Part shown: piece by piece, positions 13,801 through 25,800 of the stretch
Numbering within the stretch: the first letter of the stretch is position 1
Layout of the letters: each line of letters opens with the position of its first letter
DNA from: Chiridota heheva
Taxonomy: Eukaryota > Echinodermata > Holothuroidea > Apodida > Chiridotidae
Length of the DNA stretch: 64,000 nt
NCBI GenBank assembly: GCA_020152595.1
Contig: JAIGNY010000076.1
Span: forward strand, 69,501 to 133,500
Direction: 5' to 3'
Program-made: the position numbers and the translations under genes
Notes under the pieces: model-generated
Told to the model about the DNA's origin: nothing
Seen by the model: the letters and a program-made list of their open reading frames with translations, nothing else
Databases searched by the model: none

Positions 13801-16800
13801 TGTATTTTTCTCAATCTCCCCTTGTTTTCTTTTCTTCCTACCTGTAGAATGCTCTAACCTCTTAGGCGCAATTTGACCCTTGTTGTTGTGGTGCCGTTAA
13901 GCCCTCAACAAACAAAGAAACAAATTTGTATCTCTTTTTTCAGTCTTAGCCATTCCAGAAAATATTGTAATATCATCCTTCAAAAAACTTTCCTTTTTAA
14001 ATGGAAACATACTAGTTATTGGCTTTCTGTCACAAGAGCTTCACGGTACACCATTGACTTTGAAAAGGATTTCATGCATGTATTTGAAAATTAATTTTGT
14101 ATTTTCTAAATGATTGGGAACATTTTTTTTTCAGAAATTATTAAGATAAGTGTAGAATAAAATTTACAATAATGTTTTCCAATCTGTTCTTGTAACTTAT
14201 GAATTATGAAAAATTGGCAAAAAATGTTTCAAAGAAATACATAAAGATTAGTACAGGAAGTGCTGTGATGACATCATAATGATGACTAAGACTCATACAA
14301 AAATCATTTTTATACATGTAAGAAAAATCTTTCAAGTTCAATAGGTTCTTCATGAGATTTCAACATGGTTTTTTTATGACTCTGTTTCTCAAAATTTTCT
14401 CTGTTAGATACATAAAAATGATATTCCATGGGAATATTCCTTTGAAAATAAGTTTCGGAAACTTCGCCTTATGCCCCTATAAATCCATAGTTAGCTTGGG
14501 AGTTTAAATTAGCCATAATTGTCATTATTATTTGCGTAGCTTAACAACGTGATATAAACGTAATTCTAGTAAAATTTTAAGAAGTTTGCATAGTTCTTTC
14601 AGAAAATGTAACTTTTTGAAGATGTTTTAAAAAAAATATATAGGAAATTAAAAAAATGCACAAAAACTAAAGCAGTGAACAATCCAAAAACATCAATGTA
14701 TCCAATTTTGGTTAAATTTTTCTGCCTCTATCATCAATATCTTTTTTTGGCAAAAATTGTGCAAAATTTTTGATTTTTAGCCTTTTGAGACCATTTTTAA
14801 AATAAATCATAACTCAAGATCTATCGCACTCAAAAATATTAGAGAAAGATCTGATGAGGTACTTTAAATTGAAAACAATTAGAGCAACTACACCCTCACC
14901 CTTATACTGATTATTTAAGTTGTGGGTATGCATTGTGGTCAGGTGGATGGTTTGCAAACTGGAGGCGGGAGCATCCCGGGTTCAAGTGCCACCCGCGTGC
15001 GTGCATTTCTTTTTAGCAAGGATTTACAGCTGTGATTAATAATCATTATTTTTTATTGTTTTTGCATGTTTTGCTTTGAAAACAAAATTTAGACTGGTAT
15101 TATTAGAAGGAAATTTTACAAACAGTCCAAATATGTAAAAAATTCTTCCATTTTCATTACTCACAATAAAAAAACAAGCTCAAAATTTGGCCTAATTTTG
15201 CAAATTTGCATATTTATGTTAATAGTTTATTTATTTTGACTTTTTTATTGAAAAGTTTATTGTCTAAGCATTCATATAAACTAAACTTGTAGTGACAAAA
15301 AACTAAAGGAAAATGTGAAAATTAATTTTAAAATAAAAAAATCTGTAAATATTTTGTCACGTTTTAAACCTCTGGGTCTTCAAGGTTAAAGAAACATATT
15401 GTGAAACAATCATGTTGATAGTTTATTCCATTTTGATGTTTGTGCATGTCAAAGTGCGACCTCGCAGTGTACAATGTGATGTCATAAAGGCAAATGCAAG
15501 ACCATGTGTGTATTTCTTTGTAAAATTGATTGCCTATTTCTGGAAGCTTTTTTGGTTGTATTATTGAGATAGGGTATATCATGCACTTTATAAGATCTTG
15601 CTTTGCCCATCTGCTCATGTTTATCCCAAAAACGGTTTTGGATCTGCCTTTATGATGTCACATTGTACACTGTAAGGTCACTTTTCAACACAGTTAGTGA
15701 AATCATTAAAATTGAAAATCCTAAATAATGACATGAATTAACATGTTTTTTTTACCAATTTGTTTCTTTAAAACCAGTCTTCTACCATGTAGGACTATGT
15801 GAAATTACTTAATAAATATAAATTTTAAAAATTGAAATTTTAATCAACTATAATTTGAAATCTACTTATTTGAAAGCTGTTTAATCTAATTCTTTTGCTG
15901 CAAAACAACCAAAGATAAAAATTGTAGGTTTCAATATTTTGAGGAAGAAAAAAAATCTGCACTCACATATATTTTATTTGTTTCAATGTGTTCATATTTC
16001 AAGCCAATTCACTTTTCATTGTCTCTATGTTATATATTAAAAGGAATTATTAGGTGGACTGTTAAAGAAACATTTGGTGAAAAGCCATGTTGAAATCTTA
16101 TTCTTCTGGAGTTATGCAGTTCAAATATTTCACTTTGTCATTGTTGCACTTCCAAGACAAGTATGTTTTTTCATGAAAATACATTTTCATTTTTCTCTTA
16201 TTAAGAATAGAATTAACAGATGGGCACAGCAAGTTCTTGAAAATGCATAATATACCTCATCTCATTTGTAATAATTAAGAATTAGGTACAGTAATTAATT
16301 TTCAAAGAAATACATAAAAATGCCTGTAAAAGTGAAGCTATGGCATGACTGTTGATTAGAGTAACTGCACCATTCACTTTTCAATACAGTGTGGGAATGT
16401 TTGAAATATTGTAGAAGTAGATCCTTTTGGAAATATGATATCAACATGGTTTGTTCACCAATCTATTTCTTTAACTGTCCTTTTTTATCACAGAAATATT
16501 CCTGCCGTGTTATTTGCTTTCCGTTTTAATGCTCTCACATTATCTTCTTTTATGACTTTTTGGAATCTCAATCCAACAAATGTAATTAACCTCTCTGAGT
16601 TAGTTGATTGGCAGCTTTTTGAACCTATCACCGCACAAATTTGCCTAGCAGCAAAATCTGCGTAACTAAGTGGGACAAAATCTACGCGATACTGGTACAG
16701 TACAGCTAGCTAGCAGTCAATGCAATATACTGCACAAAACAAATTTCTGCACACACAAGACTGAGTGACAACAAACTGGTGAAAAAAAATTGCTTTTACG

Positions 16801-19800
16801 GGCCCGCTACGGGCTTTGTAAATCTGATTCCTCTTACCCAGAATGGTTAGCAAATGGAAATTTGTTTATTCCTTTTGCTAAAAACTTGAAAGATATGGAG
16901 AAGTGCCATAAATGGATCAAAACTTTTGGCAGAACACATGAACATCTAAACGTCAATGCATTGGGCATGCATGATTGCGGATTTGAGATTTGTTTGCCCC
17001 ACCTAGTTACCACGTTGCTATGGTGGATGTGGTTAATTTCCTTACTTACAGAGGTAATTTGTTCATTTGTATGATATCGTTCTTACAGACACTGAGTAAA
17101 CTTCTTGATGCCTGGGGAGACAACAGTGCCATTAAACACACCTCATATGAGCAACATCATTACGTCTCCAAAGCCATCCTTATTTGCATTGGTCATCTCA
17201 ACGAGAAGCAGAGGAAAGATAACAGAGAAGGTATTTATTCATAAGAATTCTTTAATTAAGGGCAATTCTCTTTTATATTAATTTTTAATACAATGGATAT
17301 GATTTCATTTCATTTATTTGTATTTTCTATTTATTTATGAATTTTAATGATTCTAGGTCTATTTTTATCTTTTATTTACAATAGTCTTAACTTATTTTAT
17401 TATTTGATCATTTGTTTGTAAAGCGCATTTGAATGTATCATTTTACAGTACTGTATTTGAGCTATATAAACGATTTTAAAAATAATGATTATAATAATTT
17501 ATTTGTTTCTTCACAACATTTAAAGAATAATAATAGAAATATACAAATAACAAAAATACAAATAGTTGTGAAAGGAAGTGCCCTAAAAAATCTTTATGGC
17601 ACCCCACTCCCTCTTAATATCTAGTTTATACATCACAAAACTCAAACCTACCCTAACCTCTTCATCAATCTCCACAACCAAATCAAAGACCAACTCTCAA
17701 ATTACACCTCCATCTACACTGATGGCTCTAAGGAAGGCAACAAGACAGCTGCTGCTGCCGTCATCCAAGACATCACCCCTAGTAGCAGACTTCCCGACTA
17801 CTTACTCATCCATCTTTTCAGCCGAGGCTAAGGCCATTCTCCTCGCCCTCAGCCACTTTGCCATTTTCTCTGACTTAAAGGCTGTTTTTACTTCTTTACT
17901 CAATCTTAAATGGAATAACCACACATGCCACCTCCTCCTCCGGAAACTCCTTTCTCCCACCCTCAGCAGGAAAAGTGTTCTTTTCTTCTGGATACCCAGC
18001 CATGCTGGCATCCCTGGCAATGACAGGGCTGATGCAGCCGCTAAGCTTGCCCTCAACCTCCTCCCTACCCCTTTTCCCAAAATCCTCTCTGACATCAAAC
18101 CACTTATTGCTTCCCTTGTTCGTGACCGCTGGCAACCTCATGGAACTCCCAAATTGATAACAAACTCCATGTCATCCAGCCCACAATTCCGATCAAATCC
18201 ACCATCAACAACCTCTCTCGTATCGACAACGTACATATTACCCGTCTTAGAATTGGTCACACCCATCTCACTCACTCCCACCTCCTTATTGGCTCCCCCC
18301 AACCCCTCTGCAACAATTGCCACTGCACCCTCACAATCCATCACGTTCTCCTTGCTTGCCCCGTGTACAACCTTCCCAGAGCTTCCCTCGCTCCCCACAA
18401 CTCAATTGCTGAGTTCTTCCAGAAAAATCCTCTGGATAAAATTATCTCTTTTCTTCATCATGCTTCCCTTTACAACTATATTTAATTTTCCTCTTCCACC
18501 TCCTCTCTACTTTGTTTTTGTTTCAACCATGCACCTCTCAATCACAGCTTTCTGACCTTTTGTTCTTTAATTTTTCACATTCTCCCCCTGTTTCCTTTCC
18601 TTCCTACCTCTAGAATGATCTGACCTCTCAGGCACAATTTGACCTTCATTGTTGTGATGCCGTTAAGCCCTCATCAAACAAACATACTAGTTAATAGGAC
18701 TTCATCTACTCTGAGCATATACACACATACAAAGTTGTCTCTAAACAAGAATAGAGAGAAAACAAAATAAGAGAGAAAACAAATTCTTGACCCCACTCCT
18801 AACCATTCCCACCCCATACCCCACCCACCACCTGTGGATAAGAAATAGTTTACATGAAGAGGGGACACATTAATAGATGATATAATATTTGAACCTTCCA
18901 CTGAGATCTACCCCATCCCACCTTGAAATAAACCTTTATTACATAACAAGGGGAAAAAACAGGTTTGTAAGAACATGCCCATAAGTGGGGTGTAATTGAA
19001 CTACCAACATATGGGTAAAGCCTTACCTGATGTGTAATAATTAGTTCAAATTAGTAGTAAAACATCGGTTAAATATTGGCCAATATATACCGTCTTTAAA
19101 TCCCAGGCATCAAAATGCAAATTTTGTGATGTATTATAGGGCGACTTTGTAATGTTCTTTTGTAAATCATGTGTTTTATTAACTGTCTATCATTATTCTT
19201 TGAAGCAGTGCAGCATTTTCTGACTAAAAGTTTTTACATTTTTTCCATGCTTCCCCCCCCCCCCCTCCCTCTCCTCCACAATTAAATTATAGAAGGAATA
19301 TACTTTTCAAGCACTTTAGTGAATATGATTTAGGAAAGATATTTAAACAATTACATACAAATTTAGAGCTGTGTGCCCAGTCATACATCACAAATTTTGC
19401 ATGAATTGAAAACTGACCAAAGTTTGATTAGCCATAACTGAAAAACTATATAGACTATTGATTAGCTCAAAAAAGTGCTATTTTTAAAATTCAAAAACTG
19501 ATCTGCTTAGATTTCAATTCTTTTCACACAAAATAGAATATAAAAACCTTTAAGCCAATAGTGGATAAGATAAGATACCCAAATAGAGCAGCATAACCAA
19601 TCAAAATCTTACCCGTTGTTGTAGTAGGGTACCATTAGAATGATGATATTCTAAATGGAAGTCTGTAGATTCTGTTTTATGGTGGGTCAAAATTAAAAGT
19701 TTTTAGTCATATGCAAAAGTTGTGATGTATAATGAGAAAGATAACTTAAAAGCTTGATGCTTGGTATTTCTATTTTCTTCTTTAATTTAATTCTTTGAAA

Positions 19801-22800
19801 CTTACATGTATGAGGTCTTTTCTGCTGGGAGGTTGATTGGACTGATGAGGAGCCAAGAATGGTTCATCATAAACAGCTCTTCTTCTTTCAAAAGTTTAAG
19901 TGACAAAGTTATTTTTTGTTAATTAATCGAAAATTAAGAAAATAAATAGGTCTGCTCAGTTTTACAGCAAAAATTTGTATAAGAATCTGCAGTTTTTCAT
20001 GTCTCCTTTTTATTGAAATCAGCCCGCTTTTATTACTGACTTCTCCTTTGCCACTATCTACTCCTTCTACTCCAAGCTGCTGTGTTTTCCAGTCATTTTC
20101 TGCGATTTTCAGCAAATTTTCTTTATTTTCGGAAAGTTTTGCAAATTTTCAGGAATTGTTGCCAAATTCACAGAAATTTCCTTTAATTTTTTATATAATA
20201 AATGCCTAAAATCACCTCTCAATCGGATAAAAAGCATGCAACTGGGGGAGTGAAATCTCTTAGAAGTGGGGGGCAGATGAGGAAGGGGTAATTTTCTCCC
20301 ACGTCCTACACCTCTGCTCTGTGTGGCCCACATAGTGTGCTGACAAGGCTCATCAATCAGTTGTATAATCTCCCTTTTCTTATACCTAGTTTATTTGCAC
20401 AAACTCATGACTGGAATGCAGAACCACTTAAACAGCCCGATCATGAACGTCCGCATCCTTGGCATGGTGTTGCAGAGGCTCTCACTAAGGCACTTACGGC
20501 AGAAGGGCCTAAGTTGGAGTTTGAATATGAACGGGATGAAACCACTGACCATCTGTGGTCACTAGTGATCCCTGCAGAGGATCCTGGCCTCAAATCTGTT
20601 ACTGAGTGAGTAAATATTTTTTGCTGTTTCAGGAGCAATTGATAGAAAATTTAAGGCATGTTATTGCTGGTGTTATTGCTGGTGTCTATTAAATGCTTCT
20701 CCTAAGTGATGGCAGTGGTATAATATAATGGGAAAGGGGGTTCGCCTTCATGTAATTGTTAAAATTCCAAATTTCACTGCTTAAAATTGATGACGTATGT
20801 TGTTATGGCATATTGATTGGGGTACGGGGAACATCCAAAGGCTTGAAATTGATGATATATGTTGGTATGGTATGTTGATTGGGGTACGGGGAACATCCAA
20901 AGGCTTAAAATTGATGATGTATATTGTTATGGTATGTTGATTGGGGTATGGGGAACATCCAAAGGCTTACAATTGATGATGTATATTGTTATGGTATGTT
21001 GATTTGGGTATGGGGAACATCCAAAGGCTTAGAATTGATGATGTATGTTGTTATGTTATGTTGATTTGGGTATGGGGAACATCCAAAGGCTTATAATTGA
21101 TGATGTATGTTGTTATGGTATGTTGATTTGGGTATGGGGAACATCCAAAGGCTTATAATTGATGATGTATGTTGTTATGTTATGTTGATTTGGGTATGGG
21201 GAACATCCAAAGGCTTATAATTGATGATGTATGTTGTTATGGTATGTTGATTTGGGTATGGGGAACATCCAAAGGCTTATAATTGATGATGTATGTTGTT
21301 ATGGTATGTTGATTGGGGTATTGGGAACATCCAAAGGCTTAAAATTGATGATGTATGTTGTTATGGCATGTTGATTTGGGTATGGGAAACATCCAAAGGC
21401 TTAAAATTGATGATGTATGTTGTTATGGTATGTTGATTGGGGTACGGGGAACATCCGAAGGCTTAAAATTGATTATGTATGTTGTTATGGTATGGTGATT
21501 GGGGTATGGGGAACATCCAAAGGCTTAAAATTGATGATGTATGTTGTTATGGTATGTTGATTTGGGTATGGGGAACATCCAAAGGCTTTAAATTGGTTAT
21601 GTATGTTGTTATGGTATGGTGATTGGGGTATGGGAAGCATCCAAAGGCTTAAAATCGATGATGAATGTTGTAATGGTATGTTGATTGGGGTATGGGGAGC
21701 ATCCAAAGGCTTAAAATCGATGATGAATGTTGTAATGGTATGGTGAATGGGGTACGGGGAGCATCCAAAAGCTCAAGGTCAGAATTGGATGCTATCCTTG
21801 AAAGAAATTTTGCAGAGAATTATGAGTGATTTGCATCTTTGTACATCAGAAATTTGTGAACACTGACAGTGAATGGTGCCATAACTTCAGATTGACACAG
21901 ATTTTTAGGGATTGTTGTATCTTGAGAATTTACCTACCATTTACATACCAACCATTCAAATGTATAACACTATGAGGAAGTTATTTTTAACTTTTCAGGC
22001 AAGTTGCAAAACTTACGTTACAGAAGAAGAATGTGATTGTAAATGAAGAAAAGTCTCAGAAAAGTGTAAGCTGCAATGAGGAGCAAACAAAAGTTAGTCA
22101 GGAGGAGCTTGACAGGTAAGACTTCATTGTTGTTGCGTATGGAGGCAGGAAAGCTCACTGGGCAAAGAGCTGGTCTTTCATGCTGATGGTCCCTGGTTAT
22201 GGAGGCAGGAAAGCTCACTGGGCAAAGAGCTGGTCTTTCATGCTGATGGTCCCTGCTTATGGAGGCAGGATAGCTCACTGGGCAAAGAGCTGGTCTTTCA
22301 TGCTGATGGTCCCTGCTTATGGAGGCAGGAAAGCTCACTGGGCAAAGAGCTGGTCTTTCATGCTGATGGTCCCTGCTTATGGAGCCAGGAAAGCTCACTG
22401 GGCAAAGAGCTGGTCTTTCATGCTAATGGTCCCTGGTTATGGAGGCAGGAAAGCTCACTGGGCAAGGAGCTGGTCTTTCATGCTGATGGTCCCTGCTTAT
22501 GGAGGCAGGAAAGCTCACTGGGCAAAGAGCTGGTCTTTCATGCTGATGGTCCCTGGTTTATGGAGGCAGGAAAGCTCACTGGGCAAAGAGCTGGTCTTTC
22601 ATGCTGATGGTCCCTGCTTATGGAGGCAGGATAGCTCACTGGGCAAAGAGCTGGTCTTTCATGCTGATGGTCCCTGGTTATGGAGGCAGGAAAGCTCACT
22701 GGGCAAAGAGCTGGTCTTTCATGCTGATGGTCCCTGCTTATGGAGGCAGGATAGCTCACTGGGCAAAGAGCTGGTCTTTCATGCTGATGGTCCCTGCTTA

Positions 22801-25800
22801 TGGAGCCAGGAAAGCTCACTGGGCAAAGAGCTGGTCTTTCATGCTGATGGTCCCTGGTTATGGAGGCAGGAAAGCTCACTGGGCAAAGAGCTGGTCTTTC
22901 ATGCTGATGGACCCTGCTTATGGAGGCAGGATAGCTCACTGGGCAAAGAGCTGGTCTTTCATGCTGATGGTCCCTGCTTATGGAGCCAGGAAAGCTCACT
23001 GGGCAAAGAGCTGGTCTTTCATGCTGATGGTCCCTGCTTATGGAGGCAGGATAGCTTACTGGGCAAAGAGCTGGTCTTTCATGCTGATGGTCCCTGCTTA
23101 TGGAGGCAGGATAGCTCACTGGGCAAAGAGCTGGTCTTTCATGCTGATGGTCCCTGCTTATGGAGGCAGGATAGCTCACTGGGCAAAGAGCTGGTCTTTC
23201 ATGCTGATGGTCCCTGCTTATGGAGCCAGGAAAGCTCACTGGGCAAAGAGCTGGTCTTTCATGCTGATGGTCCCTGGTTATGGAGGCAGGAAAGCTCACT
23301 GGGCAAAGAGCTGGTCTTTCATGCTGATGGTCCCTGCTTATGGAGGCAGGATAGCTCATTGGGCAAAGAGCTGGTCTTTCATGCTGATGGTCCCTGCTTA
23401 TGGAGCCAGGAAAGCTCACTGGGCAAAGAGCTGGTCTTTCATGCTGATGGTCCCTGCTTATGGAGGCAGGATAGCTCACTGGGCAAAGAGCTGGTCTTTC
23501 ATGCTGATGGTCCCTGCTTATGGAGGCAGGATAGCTTACTGGGTAAAGAGCTGGTCTTTCATGCTGATGGTCCCTGCTTATGGAGGCAGGATAGCTCACT
23601 GGGCAAAGAGCTGGTCTTTCATGCTGATGGTCCCTGCTTATGGAGGCAGGAAAGCTCACTGGGCAAAGAGCTGGTCTTACATGCTGATGGTCCCTGGTTT
23701 ATGGAGGCAGGATAGCTCACTGGGCAAAGAGCTGGTCTTTTATGCTGATGGTCCCTGCTTATGGAGGCAGGAAAGCTCACTGGGCAAAGAGCTGGTCTTT
23801 CATGCTGATGGTTTCTGGTTTATGGAGGCAGGATAGCTCACTGGGCAAAGAGCTGGTCTTTTATGCTGATGGTCCCTGCTTATGGAGGCAGGAAAGCTCA
23901 CTGGGCAAAGAGCTGGTCTTTCATGCTGATGGTTTCTGGTTTATGGAGGCAGGATAGCTCACTGGGCAAAGGGCTGGTCTTTCATGCTGATGGTCCCTGC
24001 TTATGGAGGCAGGAAAGCTCTTTGGGCAAAGAGCTGGTCTTTCATGCTGATGGTCCCTGCTTATGGAGGCAGGAAAGCTCACTGGGCAAAGAGCTGGTCT
24101 TTCATACTGATGGTCCCTGGCTTATGGAGCCAGGAAAGCTCACTGGGCAAAGAGCTGGTCTTTCATGCTGATGGTCCCTGCTTATGGAGGCAGGAAAGCT
24201 CACTGGGCAAAGAGCTGGTCTTTCATGCTGATGGTCCCTGGTTTGAGTCTACAATCCTGGACAAAAGTGACTTGGCACTTTTTCCTTCCCCTTATACCCC
24301 TCTCCAATGTTGCAGAATTATTACCAAAAACTTTTCTTGCAAAGCGCGTGTCAACATTGAATCGGGATGAGAGAGGAAAAAGTGCCAAGAATTTTGTCGG
24401 GATTGTAGGCTTGGACAGAGATTAAAAACTCCCACTTTGGACCTAGCAGTAAAATAGGTACTTGGCATAAGCTGGGAAGGTTACAGGCTGTGAGGCAAGA
24501 ATAGGCTACCCTACCTCATCATGCAGTAGCTCAGGTAGTGTGACACTTTACCAAGTCTCACCACCAAAGCACAGCAATGAGCTTGGAACTAACTCTAGAT
24601 TAGCAAAGATGCAGATAGATGTGCTGTCTTAAGATGCTGTTATTAAGGGATGTGTATGTTGCATTGCAATGACACATCATTCTTACTCTTACATCACAAT
24701 TTAATGTGGAATTGAATTGTTTTGATTGACTGCTACTAAGTTGAAAGCTAAGATTTACATTACTTGCAAGGATGAACATCAGTGATGTTATTCAAATCAA
24801 TGGCCACCTTCTGACAACAATTTTAAATAAGTTCAATATCTGAAAATAAAGGGATTTTTTGCAAAGTTAGCTTCGGTATTGAAGCTTCAATTTCAACTTG
24901 ATCTAAGAAAAATTATTATAGCTTCTTAAAAATGTACAGATTGATAAGCATAACATTATGTAACAAAAGAAAAAAAAGTTAACTTTTCGAAAATCAAAAA
25001 TCTCTTGAAATTTCTAAAATCTTTTCAAAATTTCTAAAAGATTTTCAAAATTTCTAAAAGATTTTCGTAGGAATCAACAGTTTCTTTGAAATTTTTAATT
25101 TGTAACATAGTCTTCTCATATTCAAACACAGAGGATAGCTAAGGTGAACTCACAAAGTTATGTAAAAATAAAACAAACTATGAAATTTACTATTTATCAA
25201 ACGGTAAAGAGAGAAAGGGGTAGACAAGTCTATCTAATATGAAAGAAGCCTTCAAAAAAACAACACAGTGAAGAAAATATTCAAAATCTTATTCCGTTAA
25301 GGAGATATCTAAGGTAAAGTCTGATATCATTTGTGTGTGAATGACTGAAATCTGACTAATTGTGATGTCAAGCCTCAGATTCCTCAAAGTTGTTATGTAT
25401 TCTATCATTAACAATTGTTAAGAATGTGAGGATGAGGACGGTAACTTGCCATAGTAGACCCACCACACCAGTGTCAATTCACACAGATAAGACAGGGCTT
25501 TAAACTTGAATACAGTATCTCCTTAACGGATTAAGACTTGTGAGTGCTTTCTTCACCATCTTGTTTCTTTTAAAGTCCTCTTTCATATAAGATGGACATG
25601 CTTGACCCCTGATCTCCTTTAATACATCGCAATCAAGAGTAGCGTGATAGCAAAACAGATGTCACCTGTTATTTAAAGAAGATTTTAGCTTCGGTATGAC
25701 ATTTGATTTTAAATGTTACATTTTTTGTCCTTTGAAAAAAAATGAATTAGCTCTTGTGTTCATAAGAAATTATTTCTTATTTTGTACTGAAAATGGAATC

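Noticed and set aside
16435-17244. Open frames of 76-94 residues before TELO2 exon 7.
   Set aside because: Only the part after the acceptor at 17088 matches TELO2; upstream residues have no similarity and lie across the intron.
17596-18555. A 319-residue open frame that could be taken as a gene.
   Set aside because: Only part of it is in the RNase H frame; it is a frameshifted fragment of a LINE with other copies in the window.
22180-23836. Open frames of 511, 411 and 373 residues on both strands in the 60-bp array.
   Set aside because: They exist because the 60-bp unit has no stop in those frames; they shift at 61-bp units, lie in an intron, and read on both strands. No start context or conservation to support a protein.
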